Shown piece by piece: positions 26,824-34,937 of a stretch of DNA of 64,000 nucleotides (position 1 is its first letter; every line of letters begins with the position of its first letter). Position numbers and translations under genes: made by a program. The stretch lies in NCBI GenBank assembly GCA_018266255.1, contig JAFEAT010000004.1:62001-126000 (forward strand), read 5' to 3'. The DNA is from Cyanobacteria bacterium SZAS-4. Lineage in GTDB: Bacteria; Cyanobacteriota; Vampirovibrionia; Obscuribacterales; Obscuribacteraceae. The notes beneath the pieces are model-generated. The model did not search any database and had not been told where the DNA came from. It was given only the letters and a program-made list of their open reading frames with translations.

Positions 26824-28497
26824 ATGGGTAACGGTTTTGATAATACGAATCAGCAACAGCAGCAACAGGCCAATCCAAGCGGTCTGAACGCGACAGATGT
26901 ATATCAACCGCCACCGTCATCGAATCAGCCATGGCGACCAACATACGGGCAAGTCGCTCCAGCCTACGGCAACACAGGCGATGGCAGCATCGGCAACCCG
27001 AACGGTCAACAACAAGGACAAGTAACTTACGAAGGCGGCGTGCCGGTGGCACCACGGCCGGTGCAGAACAACGGCGGCTACCAGACTCCATACAACCAGA
27101 CTCCAGGCGTAGACAACACGCAAGGTGGCGCTGCCTACAACCCTGGCGGCGGAGCAGCCTACAATCCTGGCGGCGGAGCAGCCTACAATCCTGGCGGTGG
27201 AGCAGCCTACAATCCTGGCGAGCAACAAGTTCCACCACAGCAAAGACCGCTGGGCGACAACGGACAGAGCGGACCCGTATGGAATCAGCCAAATCCAAAT
27301 CAACAATCGACAGACTATAACAACACACACTACAACGACGCTCCCGTCGTCAAAGGCATCGGCGTATTCCCCGGTGCTGTGATGGGTGGCTTCGGCGGTA
27401 TCGTTGGCGGCAACTTGATTCCGAACTGGGGCAACAAAGCCGCGGAAGCAATCTTGCGCGATGCACCAACTGTCGCAGAAGGCGCAGCAGCGAAACCAGG
27501 CATGTTCGAACAGATCTTCGGCAAAGCCGCCAAAGAAAAAGTCACATCTACCACAGCAGAACTTGGTTCCAAGTTCGAGGGATTAGATGCTGGTGGACGT
27601 GTTCAGCGCGCAGCAACTTCGTGGCAGAACCAATTCGACCCGCGCTATCAAAACAGAACTGCATTGCAAGACATGCTCAACCAGAACAACGAAGCACTGA
27701 GCAAACTCGCTCCAGACGCGGAAGCTGCCACGAAAGCAGCACTCGCCGAAAAGCAGGCGATCCTCTCGGCTGGCGAAGGACCACTAGCGACAAAATTGAA
27801 TCCAGCACTGTTCACAGCTGACGGCAAGGCTATGCTCGAGACTGTCAAAGGCTCGACCGCCCTCACGGAAGCCGAAGCCAACTTGCTTAAGAGCCAGGCC
27901 ACCAAGCTCAACACCGCGTTTCCAACAGCCGAAGCTGCGTCCAAAGAAATGGCGTTGCTTGAGCGTCCGATGGTAGGAAACTTCGCTAAAGGCGCTGCGT
28001 TCGTGGGCGGCACATTGCTGGCAGACCACATCGCAGGAAACTTTATCGGTAAAGACGGCGCCGGTCACCTGAGCAACGTCGCACTGCCAATGGCATTTGT
28101 AGCCGGAGGAACCTGGAAAGAACGAGCCATCTACTCTGCAGCCGCAATCGTAGGCAGCAAGACAATTGACGCGCTGCTGCCTGCATCTGATCACACAACT
28201 ATCAACCGCATCATGGCACCTACTGGTGTAGATTCACTGACGATGGGGGCAGCCTTCATGCTGCCTGCAGCTGACTCGCGAACCCGCCTGGCGATGATCG
28301 GAACTGCATGGGGCTTCGGTCGTCTGCGCAACATGAATGACACAGAAAGCTTGCTGACCACAGGCGGCTTGATGGGCGCAACTGGTCTAGCACTCAAGGT
28401 TGGTCGAATCAACCCTGAACTGGGTGTCGGCTTGTTGGCTGCAGAAGGCGGCGCATTCGTCTTGAGCCGAATCTTCAAAGGCAACACCGGCAAGTAA
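26824..28497 (+). CDS. Hydrophobic Gly/Ala-rich protein with octapeptide repeats
   Basis: A 557-residue protein of unknown function. Residues 1-175 are Gln/Asn/Pro/Gly-rich and contain four tandem AYNPGGGA-type octapeptides (about 103-134), reflected in 24-bp DNA repeats. A Gly-rich hydrophobic hairpin follows (FPGAVMGGFGGIVGGNLIP), then a helical, Ala/Lys/Glu-rich middle. The C-terminal 170 residues hold several hydrophobic Gly/Ala segments (AKGAAFVGGTLLADHI, LPMAFVAGG, GVGLLAAEGGAFVLSRIF) that could insert in a membrane or wall a compartment. GAAGGA lies before the ATG. It resembles in composition, though not clearly in sequence, the N-terminal module of the proteins at 2065 and 9192. Confidence 0.65.
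   Translation: MGNGFDNTNQQQQQQANPSGLNATDVYQPPPSSNQPWRPTYGQVAPAYGNTGDGSIGNPNGQQQGQVTYEGGVPVAPRPVQNNGGYQTPYNQTPGVDNTQGGAAYNPGGGAAYNPGGGAAYNPGGGAAYNPGEQQVPPQQRPLGDNGQSGPVWNQPNPNQQSTDYNNTHYNDAPVVKGIGVFPGAVMGGFGGIVGGNLIPNWGNKAAEAILRDAPTVAEGAAAKPGMFEQIFGKAAKEKVTSTTAELGSKFEGLDAGGRVQRAATSWQNQFDPRYQNRTALQDMLNQNNEALSKLAPDAEAATKAALAEKQAILSAGEGPLATKLNPALFTADGKAMLETVKGSTALTEAEANLLKSQATKLNTAFPTAEAASKEMALLERPMVGNFAKGAAFVGGTLLADHIAGNFIGKDGAGHLSNVALPMAFVAGGTWKERAIYSAAAIVGSKTIDALLPASDHTTINRIMAPTGVDSLTMGAAFMLPAADSRTRLAMIGTAWGFGRLRNMNDTESLLTTGGLMGATGLALKVGRINPELGVGLLAAEGGAFVLSRIFKGNTGK
27133..27220 (+). repeat. Four 24-bp in-frame tandem repeats
   Basis: Copies start at 27133, 27157, 27181 and 27205, each beginning GCCTACAA, nearly identical at the DNA level, the last one truncated after GGCG. 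They encode the AYNPGGGA octapeptide array of the 557-residue protein. Near identity suggests recent expansion by slippage or unequal exchange. Confidence 0.85.
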
Positions 28498-28617
28498 TTT
28501 CGAGCATTTAAACCTGTCCACTGCAGTTCGACGGCTTGAAGGCTTGAAAGCACTTACAAGCGTGTGCTTAATTTGATGCGCGCCAATATTGCGCACCGAT
28601 AGAGTATCGACTATTGA

Positions 28618-28890
28618 TTAGGCGTTGTTGTTAATGATTTGGCGAGCGTGAGTGTAATAGGGCTCGACCTTTTCAGCCATGCCGTTGGCCTCGAAGAAGT
28701 TCGTCAGTTCAATCAGCACTGACTTGAGCACGAAACTGATTTGTTCACTGTCGGCTCCGAATACGCGCTCAGCTTCAGCGATAGCTCGTCGATAGAGCTG
28801 CTCAGCCTCAGCATAGCTACCGCCCTCGCGTGCTTTTTTAGCCTCGTCGAGCAGCGTCTTCCAATTCGTTTCCTGCGAACCCATTTGCAC
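28618..28890 (-). CDS. Small TPR-like protein, 90 residues
   Basis: A short cytoplasmic protein with one to one and a half TPR-like helical hairpins: WKTLLDEAKKAREGGSYAEAEQLYRRAI, then IAEAERVFGADSEQISFVLKSVLIELTNFF. The Tyr-Ala-Glu-Ala pattern is typical of TPRs. There is no signal peptide. Function is unknown. A perfect 14-bp palindrome lies about 180 bases upstream (29071-29084). Confidence 0.6.
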   Translation of the reverse strand: MQMGSQETNWKTLLDEAKKAREGGSYAEAEQLYRRAIAEAERVFGADSEQISFVLKSVLIELTNFFEANGMAEKVEPYYTHARQIINNNA

Positions 28891-29070
28891 CTCAATACGG
28901 CTATCTTAACAGGCTTCTCAGCTCCGACGGCTCTGAAACGATAAACTTGATTCTACCGGACGTCCACGGGGATGAAAAGAGCAAATTTGGTCAAATTATC
29001 AGACACCTAAACTACCACTTTTGCTAAGTCATTTGGTGGCACTTTCGCTCGATTTCAGAATCGAATTTAA

Positions 29071-29131
29071 CACCATATATGGTGACTTGCGTCAGTGCAT
29101 TTCCACGCCAACGCAGCCACCATATTCGGTG
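29071..29131. promoter_or_regulatory. Pair of CACC-N6-GGTG palindromes
   Basis: CACCATATATGGTG at 29071-29084 is a perfect 14-bp palindrome, and CACCATATTCGGTG at 29118-29131 has the same arms, 47 bp away. They lie in the 245-base gap between the dodecin stop and the 90-residue gene start, and could be operators for the latter. A further inverted repeat TCGATT/AATCGA lies at 29049-29064. Confidence 0.35.
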
Positions 29132-29135
29132 CTAC

Positions 29136-29348
29136 TTAGGCTTCGTCTAGTTTGAATCCGACTTTAATAGTCACTTGAAACTCAGCAACTTTTCCGTCTT
29201 TGATCAATCCTCTTTGATCAACTACTTCAAACCAGCCCAAATTACGGAGAGTTTTTCCAGCTCTCTTAACGCCTTCTTTTACGGCATCTGCAAAGCTATC
29301 TGGGGAAGTGCCGACAATTTCGGCCATTTTGTATACGCCACCCGACAT
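29136..29348 (-). CDS. Dodecin
   Basis: A 70-residue dodecin-family protein, a small flavin-binding protein that assembles as a hollow dodecamer and buffers or stores flavins. The conserved pattern is present: VYKMAEIVGTSPDSF, then AVKEGVKRAGKTLRNLGWFEVV, then GKVAEFQVTIKVGF. The Trp of LGWFEV is the flavin-stacking residue. I chose the ATG at 29348 because AAGGAG lies at the right distance; a GTG two codons upstream is too close to that site. The divergent upstream region holds the 26-bp-phased palindrome array. Confidence 0.93.
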   Translation of the reverse strand: MSGGVYKMAEIVGTSPDSFADAVKEGVKRAGKTLRNLGWFEVVDQRGLIKDGKVAEFQVTIKVGFKLDEA

Positions 29349-29472
29349 AATCACTCCTTGACTTTCGTCACTGAATATAATAACGACCTAATGTAAGCTA
29401 CTGAAAACCCTGTCTGGGCGGCATTTTTGAAGCTATTACAATCATTTACGGTACTGAGGGTCTAAGGCAGTA

Positions 29473-29610
29473 CGATATCGCACGACGTTTTCCTGAACCG
29501 ATATCGATTGGAGTTCTCCTAGTTCGATATCGCACGGCGTTTTCCTGAACCGATATCGGTTGGCATTTTCTTCGTACGATATCGGACCGGGTTTTAATGG
29601 ATCGATATCG
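29473..29610. repeat. Six CGATATCG palindromes at exact 26-bp spacing
   Basis: Perfect CGATATCG octamers start at 29473, 29499, 29525, 29551, 29577 and 29603, each exactly 26 bp after the last. Units 1 and 3 are nearly identical over all 26 bp (CGATATCGCACG[A/G]CG... with TTTTCCTGAAC following), and units 2 and 4 are related, giving a 52-bp higher-order period. The fourth copy is inside a perfect 14-bp palindrome and the sixth inside a 12-bp one. The array lies in the divergent gap between dodecin (minus) and the LRV-repeat gene (plus). It looks like a cooperative protein-binding array. The remainder of the 445-base gap has no credible gene. Confidence 0.9.
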
Positions 29611-29793
29611 ATTTCCATAAGAACCTGAACTAGCTGGGTTCTTGACGGTCGCCTGCTTCTCAGCAGTATCTAAAAATGCTGGTTAGCAATAACTGTTTGA
29701 TGGGGTAGCCCCTATCGGAGCAAAATTCGACCGGGAATGAAATAAATATGCAGACTCATGCATGTGCATTAAGCAAGGATTCTAGGTGCCTAT

Positions 29794-30399
29794 ATGACGA
29801 ACATAGAAGACAACTATCAAATCGACGAGAAGTTCCCTTACAGGTTTCTCTTGAGATGGACGTGGCCTGAACACATTGACCGTTATATCAGGAGGCTGAT
29901 GTGGGCCTGGTTGCAGGAACAGGGTAGCAACGACATCGATGATATATCTTCAACAGATTGTGTGGCGACACATCTGTTCTGGTTAATCGCTGTCAGCCCG
30001 GAGACACCAGGGGCGGTGCTCGACGCACTATCGAACACTGGCTCGGCATCATTCTTAGAACGGATAGCTGAAAACAAAAATACCTGGGCTAGCACCCTGG
30101 CAAAGCTGGCTTTGAACGACTCCACTAAAGTGAAGGTGGCTGTAGCTGAAAATCCAAATACGCCAGCAGCGACGATGCTTCAACTGTCGTTAGACGAGAA
30201 TGTAGACATTCGATATGCGGTTGCAGATAACTGCAATCAAGCAGTAACGATCCTAGAGTCACTGGCGAATGACGATAACTGCCATGTCGCGGCTCGCTCG
30301 AAACGCACCTTGGCGCAGTTGAATCGAGTCCAACCTGCCGTTTTGAAGCCGGCAACCGGTTCATCGACGAACAAAAGGAAGACCGCGGTGGGTGCCTAA
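29794..30399 (+). CDS. Leucine-rich-repeat-variant (LRV/HEAT-like) protein
   Basis: A 201-residue cytoplasmic protein. After a charged N-terminus (FLLRWTWPEHIDRYIRRLMWAW), residues about 70-175 contain three to four LRV/HEAT-like repeats of about 25 residues, in the style LALNDSTKVKVAVAENPNTP then LSLDENVDIRYAVADN. Such solenoids bind proteins or nucleic acids. A basic tail (SSTNKRKTAVGA) follows. It is the gene downstream of the phased palindrome array, separated from it by 183 bases. Function is unknown. Confidence 0.7.
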   Translation: MTNIEDNYQIDEKFPYRFLLRWTWPEHIDRYIRRLMWAWLQEQGSNDIDDISSTDCVATHLFWLIAVSPETPGAVLDALSNTGSASFLERIAENKNTWASTLAKLALNDSTKVKVAVAENPNTPAATMLQLSLDENVDIRYAVADNCNQAVTILESLANDDNCHVAARSKRTLAQLNRVQPAVLKPATGSSTNKRKTAVGA

Positions 30400-30444
30400 A
30401 ATACACTTTACAGGTATCTCAAAGTAACAAATCTGAAAATCATC

Positions 30445-30474
30445 GCGGGGCGTGGCTTTTGAGCTACGCCCCGC
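30445..30474 (+). terminator. Strong hairpin after the LRV gene
   Basis: A 12-pair G+C-rich stem (30445-30456 with 30463-30474; GCGGGGCGT with ACGCCCCGC plus three inner pairs) with loop TTTTGA lies 45 bases past the stop. No T-run follows, so it may need Rho or act as a 3' stabiliser, but it is the obvious transcript boundary. Confidence 0.5.
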
Positions 30475-30599
30475 CTGACTCAGGGTCTTGCTCTAAAATG
30501 ATATTTTTAGCCCTTGAGAATCATTTAAACCGCCATCAGTTCGGGCTTAAGCGATAGGAGCGCCATGTTATTATTGGACCTTTTCAAGAGTGAGTTAAC

Positions 30600-32033
30600 A
30601 TGCAACCGATCCTGGCAGTCCCCGAAGCAACACAGACCAGCATCACGAGTAATTCGACGCCGACGAAAATCGAGCAGAAACAGATCTCGAACGTCACGGC
30701 TTTTTTGCTCTTAAGTGCCGCTCTTCTTCTGTGCTATCTGCCCGTCGTCCTCGGCACTTATGGATGCGCAGACGATTTTTGTTGGGTAGCGGGTGCGCTC
30801 AAACATGATTTGCAGCACATGCAACTGTTGCAGTTCGTACAGGGAAGACCGGCGATGGCACTCTTGTTCACGACTGCTTTCTCACCGATGACTGGTATCA
30901 GCGATTTGCGCTTCTTGCGCTTGTTCTCTGTGGTGACTATGGCTGGACTTGCATTCACAATCTACAGAACGATGGTTTCTGCAAAATACAGTCGGACCGC
31001 ATCAATTTGCGTGTCACTGATTATGTGCACGATGCCACCCTTTCAGGTTTATGCTTCATGGGCATCCACGGCCTTCTACGCAACCGGTGCTTTAGTTGCT
31101 GGATTGGCTCTTCATGTCGCTGAGCGGGCCTATCTCAAAACAGAAATTGCATCAAAAATTGGTCTTGCAATAGCATCGATAGCTCTTCTTCTATCAGCCG
31201 TTTTGATTTTCCAACCAAGCGCTATGTATTACTGGGTCTTCGCCGCAATCCTTCTGCTCAAGCCGGATACGACCGTTTCAGATTTGCTGAAACGATTCGT
31301 TTGGTACGGTGGATTGTGCGTGGTGGCACTAGGTTTTGGATATGTAATTTGCAACTGGGGTAGAAATTACTTTGCAGATCTCTGCCCATTGCCCCATCAA
31401 CGTTCACATCTGACCACTCACGTCAAAGACAAGCTAGTCTGGTTCTTCACCCAACCTATGACTGCGTGTCTGAACTTCGGCTGGTTGTTCCTCAACGCAA
31501 AGGCTGCTATCGCTGTCGCCATCGCTACGACAGTGGGCATGGCACTCTACCTGCGAGGCAAAATTTCAAGCCAGATCATCAAACTAATGGTTGCGGTGAG
31601 CATAATTCCACTCTCCTACTTGCCGAATCTCGTCATTGAAGAAAACTGGGCTTCATTCCGAACAGAGTGTGCACTCAGCTCCATCGTCGTCTTGTACGCG
31701 TTCTTTGCGCTGCTCGGATTCAGACAAACGATTCTTCGCTCCATTCGCGAGCCATACTTCAACGCACTGCTTGCCAGCTTGGCTGTGGCATCAATGGCGG
31801 TGGCATTCACCAATATCTACACGTTCTTTGTGGTTCCGAACTCTCTCGAATTCGCCATCCTGAGAGGGCAAATGAATACTTCCACACACAACAAGTTGAC
31901 GTTCAAGCAAATTGCGTTGAAAGATCCACGTCTACTTGCTCCAGGCGTCAGCCAGGAATTCGGTTGCCCGTCTTCTCCAATTCCGTTTGCTCAAGAGCCA
32001 TTTGAGTACATCCTGCGTCGAACCAATCCTTAG
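30600..32033 (+). CDS. Polytopic membrane protein, GT-C glycosyltransferase-like
   Basis: A 477-residue protein with about ten predicted membrane segments. The first periplasmic loop carries YGCADDF just after the first helix. An acidic pair at this place is usual in GT-C enzymes such as the GtrII-like glucosyltransferases, which use polyprenyl-phosphate sugars at the outer face of the membrane. That assignment is tentative. It sits eight bases before an SGNH-family gene, and both probably act on an envelope polymer. Confidence 0.55.
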   Translation: MQPILAVPEATQTSITSNSTPTKIEQKQISNVTAFLLLSAALLLCYLPVVLGTYGCADDFCWVAGALKHDLQHMQLLQFVQGRPAMALLFTTAFSPMTGISDLRFLRLFSVVTMAGLAFTIYRTMVSAKYSRTASICVSLIMCTMPPFQVYASWASTAFYATGALVAGLALHVAERAYLKTEIASKIGLAIASIALLLSAVLIFQPSAMYYWVFAAILLLKPDTTVSDLLKRFVWYGGLCVVALGFGYVICNWGRNYFADLCPLPHQRSHLTTHVKDKLVWFFTQPMTACLNFGWLFLNAKAAIAVAIATTVGMALYLRGKISSQIIKLMVAVSIIPLSYLPNLVIEENWASFRTECALSSIVVLYAFFALLGFRQTILRSIREPYFNALLASLAVASMAVAFTNIYTFFVVPNSLEFAILRGQMNTSTHNKLTFKQIALKDPRLLAPGVSQEFGCPSSPIPFAQEPFEYILRRTNP

Positions 32034-32041
32034 GTGTCAAT

Positions 32042-33262
32042 TTGTCCGCCAGCTCTATAGCTTCCAAGACATTGTCAGTGCTCAAGCGCATGAGTCGCAG
32101 CAGCTTTCTGTACATTTTCGTCTTGTTGGCGTGCACCGATGTCGTGCTGAGCGCATATGTACCAAAAGCCAACCAGCTCTGGTACGAGCGCAGCATCAAC
32201 GGCAGCAACGAACCGTTCTGTCGCAAGATTTTCGAGTACATCTGCTCGAAACAAGATCCACAAGTCGTGATGATGGGATCATCGCTCATTGCCGTCCCGT
32301 CCCTATCATGCGACCAAACATTTGTTCGCGCCAAAAGTCCGTATCATTCAGTGCCGGATATGTTTGCCTTCAGCCACTACAAGCGTTGCGACTACTTCAA
32401 AATGCTGCTTTCGAATAAGCTCGGCAAGCCCGTTGACGTCATAAACTTAGGCTTGGCGGGGATCGTCGCATCGGATCAGCGCTTGATACTGGAAAAGGCT
32501 CTGGCTTTCAATAAAAAACCGTCGATGGTGGTTTGGACAGTTGCCCCAGCAGAATTCATTTGGAACGACGGCTGCGGCGTCGACAAAACTCGAATCGGAC
32601 TCGCATTCAAAACATACTCGTGGCCTGCGAACGCTGGGGAATTGGCATTAACAGCCGATCGCCTGCGCAGAGAGTTCACCTGGCACTTCGACTTGCTAGA
32701 AAATGAACTGGCAGCGTGCAAAACTCCGATGGGAGATTTCTTTAGCCAGTGGATGCATCGCTCTGAAAAATCGAATCAAGCTGTCGCCGCAAAACCTCCA
32801 GCAGAGGCGGATCCGCTCCAGGGCGTAACGTCTAAGATGGATGCTTATGGTCGGACAAACAAACTGGAAGACATCGCAAATTTTCGTCGCAACTATGCCA
32901 AGGTTGACAGCAAACTTTTCGATCAACAACTTGAATACTTCACTAAGACGCTCGACCTGTGCAATCAAAACGACGTGCCAGTCGTGATCGTTAATATGCC
33001 ACTGACAAAATACAATCGTGATTTGATAGATAAAACTGTCTACGAGAAATATCTGGCATCGGTGACTGAGATTTCGAAGAAGCATGACATACCATTCTTA
33101 GACATGGATGACTCCGATAAGTTCACACTGTCAGACTTCTACGACTCGACTCACCTGAATGAAAGTGGTGGCAAGAAACTTTTCACAGCCCTTTCTGAGC
33201 GGATACCAAAATTAGCTGCAGAGCAACCGCCAATCGCCGGCCTTAGGTCTAACACAAACTAA
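32042..33262 (+). CDS. Membrane-anchored SGNH-hydrolase-like protein
   Basis: A 406-residue protein with one N-terminal hydrophobic segment (SSFLYIFVLLACTDVVLSAYV) and an extracytoplasmic SGNH-like domain. Block I is VVMMGSSLIAVP, with the presumed nucleophile Ser; block V is DSTHLNESGGKKL, with the Asp-x-x-His pair. SGNH enzymes transfer or remove acyl groups on polysaccharides or peptidoglycan. The start given is TTG with no good ribosome site; an ATG at 32090 is an alternative. It follows the GT-C-like gene by eight bases and converges on the tandem SGNH paralogues. Confidence 0.65.
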   Translation: MSASSIASKTLSVLKRMSRSSFLYIFVLLACTDVVLSAYVPKANQLWYERSINGSNEPFCRKIFEYICSKQDPQVVMMGSSLIAVPSLSCDQTFVRAKSPYHSVPDMFAFSHYKRCDYFKMLLSNKLGKPVDVINLGLAGIVASDQRLILEKALAFNKKPSMVVWTVAPAEFIWNDGCGVDKTRIGLAFKTYSWPANAGELALTADRLRREFTWHFDLLENELAACKTPMGDFFSQWMHRSEKSNQAVAAKPPAEADPLQGVTSKMDAYGRTNKLEDIANFRRNYAKVDSKLFDQQLEYFTKTLDLCNQNDVPVVIVNMPLTKYNRDLIDKTVYEKYLASVTEISKKHDIPFLDMDDSDKFTLSDFYDSTHLNESGGKKLFTALSERIPKLAAEQPPIAGLRSNTN

Positions 33263-33300
33263 TAGGTACAATCAGCGGACTCTGAGTGCGCGCAAATCAT

Positions 33301-33322
33301 CCAGTCTTACTAATAAGATTGG
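33301..33322. terminator. Hairpin between converging SGNH genes
   Basis: CCAGTCTTA pairs with TAAGATTGG (nine pairs, one G-T) around CTAA, in the 61-base gap between two converging genes. There is no long T-run on either strand, so termination would be weak. Confidence 0.4.
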
Positions 33323-33323
33323 T

Positions 33324-34880
33324 TTACGGCTTTGGACTTTCAGTGCCAAGGTCAAGGAGCACACGGTGGTCCGGACCACCAAACTTGGCGGTGATTCTGA
33401 TTGTGTTGACCATCGCTGTGCGAGGGCTCAAAGTTGGATTCCATTTTTCGAACCCGCCTTTCTTCTCACCGAGTTCTAAAAGCGAGCCGTCGTCGAAGTG
33501 TTTGTCGGGATCGTCGGAGCTGATGTAAATGTCAGCGCTCTTTAGGTTGGCACCAGTCAAAGATAATTGGCTGATCGAAACAGGATTAGCAAAATTGAGC
33601 TGCACAAAGGGTTTGCGAATCGGCATAGTGAGCATTTCTGCATCGTTGCTTGGATAGACAAAAAAGACCTTCGATGCGGATTGTTTGAGACTGATATTGA
33701 ACGGTAGCCAATCATTGATCACTGGCGTTGTGACGATGTCGACAGGCATGGTCCTCTTACCTAAGACCTGGGGATAGTCTCGCTCCAAGATATTCGCAGT
33801 CTCCACCGCGTGACAGTGGGTCGCTAGCGGGCCTGGGTGTCCGTTGGCGGGATTGATACCAAGCCACAGCGGAGGGTCAGGCGATTCGATGCGCTTATCT
33901 TGTTGAGCAGCGTTGAGAAAGGCGTCGAGGCTCGAACACCAGCGAATCTTGTCTTTCTCCCACAGTTCGCGAACAGGTTTGTATCTCACATCGTAATAGC
34001 TGCGAATGAAAGCAATCAGATCCTTGCCCTTGCTCGTATTACCGGTGAAGACACAGGAAGGAAGCGTCATAGCAAATGACGGGACAGACAGTTGATTTAC
34101 GTAGGCGCCCAGATCTTTGACGGTATCGTTGTAAACTTGCCAGTTCTTTCCTTCCAACAGCTTCAATTCCCAATCCGCAAAGTCATAGCCATAAAGATCG
34201 CCAGACATCTTCTTAGTGCGAATGCCTTTTCGCAGCACATTGAACAGCTCATCTCCCAAATTAGGAAACAATGACGACACAAAAATCACTGCTCGCACCG
34301 GGAAATCATCGGGCGGACAATGAACGTTTTTGACGTAGCTCAACCCGTTTTTGGTGTCACCTTCTTCAGGGTCGTTGGTAACATAACCCCAAATAACAAG
34401 GTCAGGTTTATACATAGGCACAAGCTTCTTAGCCCAGTTCAGCTCTTTCCTGGTTGGTGCGCCCGGCTGCCCCGCCGCAATCACTTCGACGTCGTTGTAG
34501 CCACGTCGTTGCAGCTCTCGCTGCAACTGGCGCCACCAGAGCGTATTGAGATTCGAATAACCTGACCCCCAAACGAATGAATCGCCCATCACTAAAATGC
34601 GTTTGGATTTTGGACTCTTTAAACTGACCGGAAAACCTTCGGATCGCCAAATGGGCTGCTCTTCGCTTGAAAAATTTCGACGTTTCATCTGTTCGAGTAG
34701 CATCGCATTATCGAGACGCCATGAGGCTGAACAAATTTTGCCGTTATCTTCCAGAGCCGTCAAAACGAACTGGTCCAGAAGATAGCAAAACAAAAACACG
34801 CCAACTATGGAGTAGAGAAAATATGGAAAAGCCGGCGCTGGAATTATGCCGAATTCTTTCTTGCCTATCTTTATCTTCAA
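33324..34880 (-). CDS. SGNH-like membrane-anchored protein, paralogue 1
   Basis: A 518-residue protein: one N-terminal membrane helix (about 18-42), a SGNH/GDSL-like domain (about 93-385), and a C-terminal beta-sandwich resembling an F5/8C carbohydrate-binding domain (about 430-515, FANPVSISQLSLTGANLKSADIYISS). Block I is RILVMGDSFVWG with Ser101, block II AAGQPGAPT, block III VTNDPEE. The His motif is NGHPGPLATH, where the usual Asp three residues before His is Ala, so the catalytic triad may be incomplete. It starts with TTG behind GAGGA. It is the third of three tandem copies in transcription order. Confidence 0.75.
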   Translation of the reverse strand: MKIKIGKKEFGIIPAPAFPYFLYSIVGVFLFCYLLDQFVLTALEDNGKICSASWRLDNAMLLEQMKRRNFSSEEQPIWRSEGFPVSLKSPKSKRILVMGDSFVWGSGYSNLNTLWWRQLQRELQRRGYNDVEVIAAGQPGAPTRKELNWAKKLVPMYKPDLVIWGYVTNDPEEGDTKNGLSYVKNVHCPPDDFPVRAVIFVSSLFPNLGDELFNVLRKGIRTKKMSGDLYGYDFADWELKLLEGKNWQVYNDTVKDLGAYVNQLSVPSFAMTLPSCVFTGNTSKGKDLIAFIRSYYDVRYKPVRELWEKDKIRWCSSLDAFLNAAQQDKRIESPDPPLWLGINPANGHPGPLATHCHAVETANILERDYPQVLGKRTMPVDIVTTPVINDWLPFNISLKQSASKVFFVYPSNDAEMLTMPIRKPFVQLNFANPVSISQLSLTGANLKSADIYISSDDPDKHFDDGSLLELGEKKGGFEKWNPTLSPRTAMVNTIRITAKFGGPDHRVLLDLGTESPKP

Positions 34881-34937
34881 AGTATCCTCTTAATCAATCG
34901 CCGACAAGCATTGCCGACAATAGGGCAGACTAAATTT

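Noticed and set aside
26822..27330. Minus-strand frames rich in Arg/Cys opposite the octapeptide-repeat gene
   Set aside because: Their repetitive composition mirrors the coding repeats of the plus-strand gene; no motif or ribosome site supports them.
29473..29610. CRISPR array
   Set aside because: Only eight bases are strictly repeated, with 18-base intervals that are themselves partly repeated, and no cas gene lies nearby.
30565..30714. 49-codon frame with a good AGGAG site (MLLLDLFKSEL...) overlapping the GT-C-like gene start
   Set aside because: After about 12 residues it becomes an Arg/Ser-rich out-of-frame translation of the real gene. At most it is a leader peptide; not enough to call.
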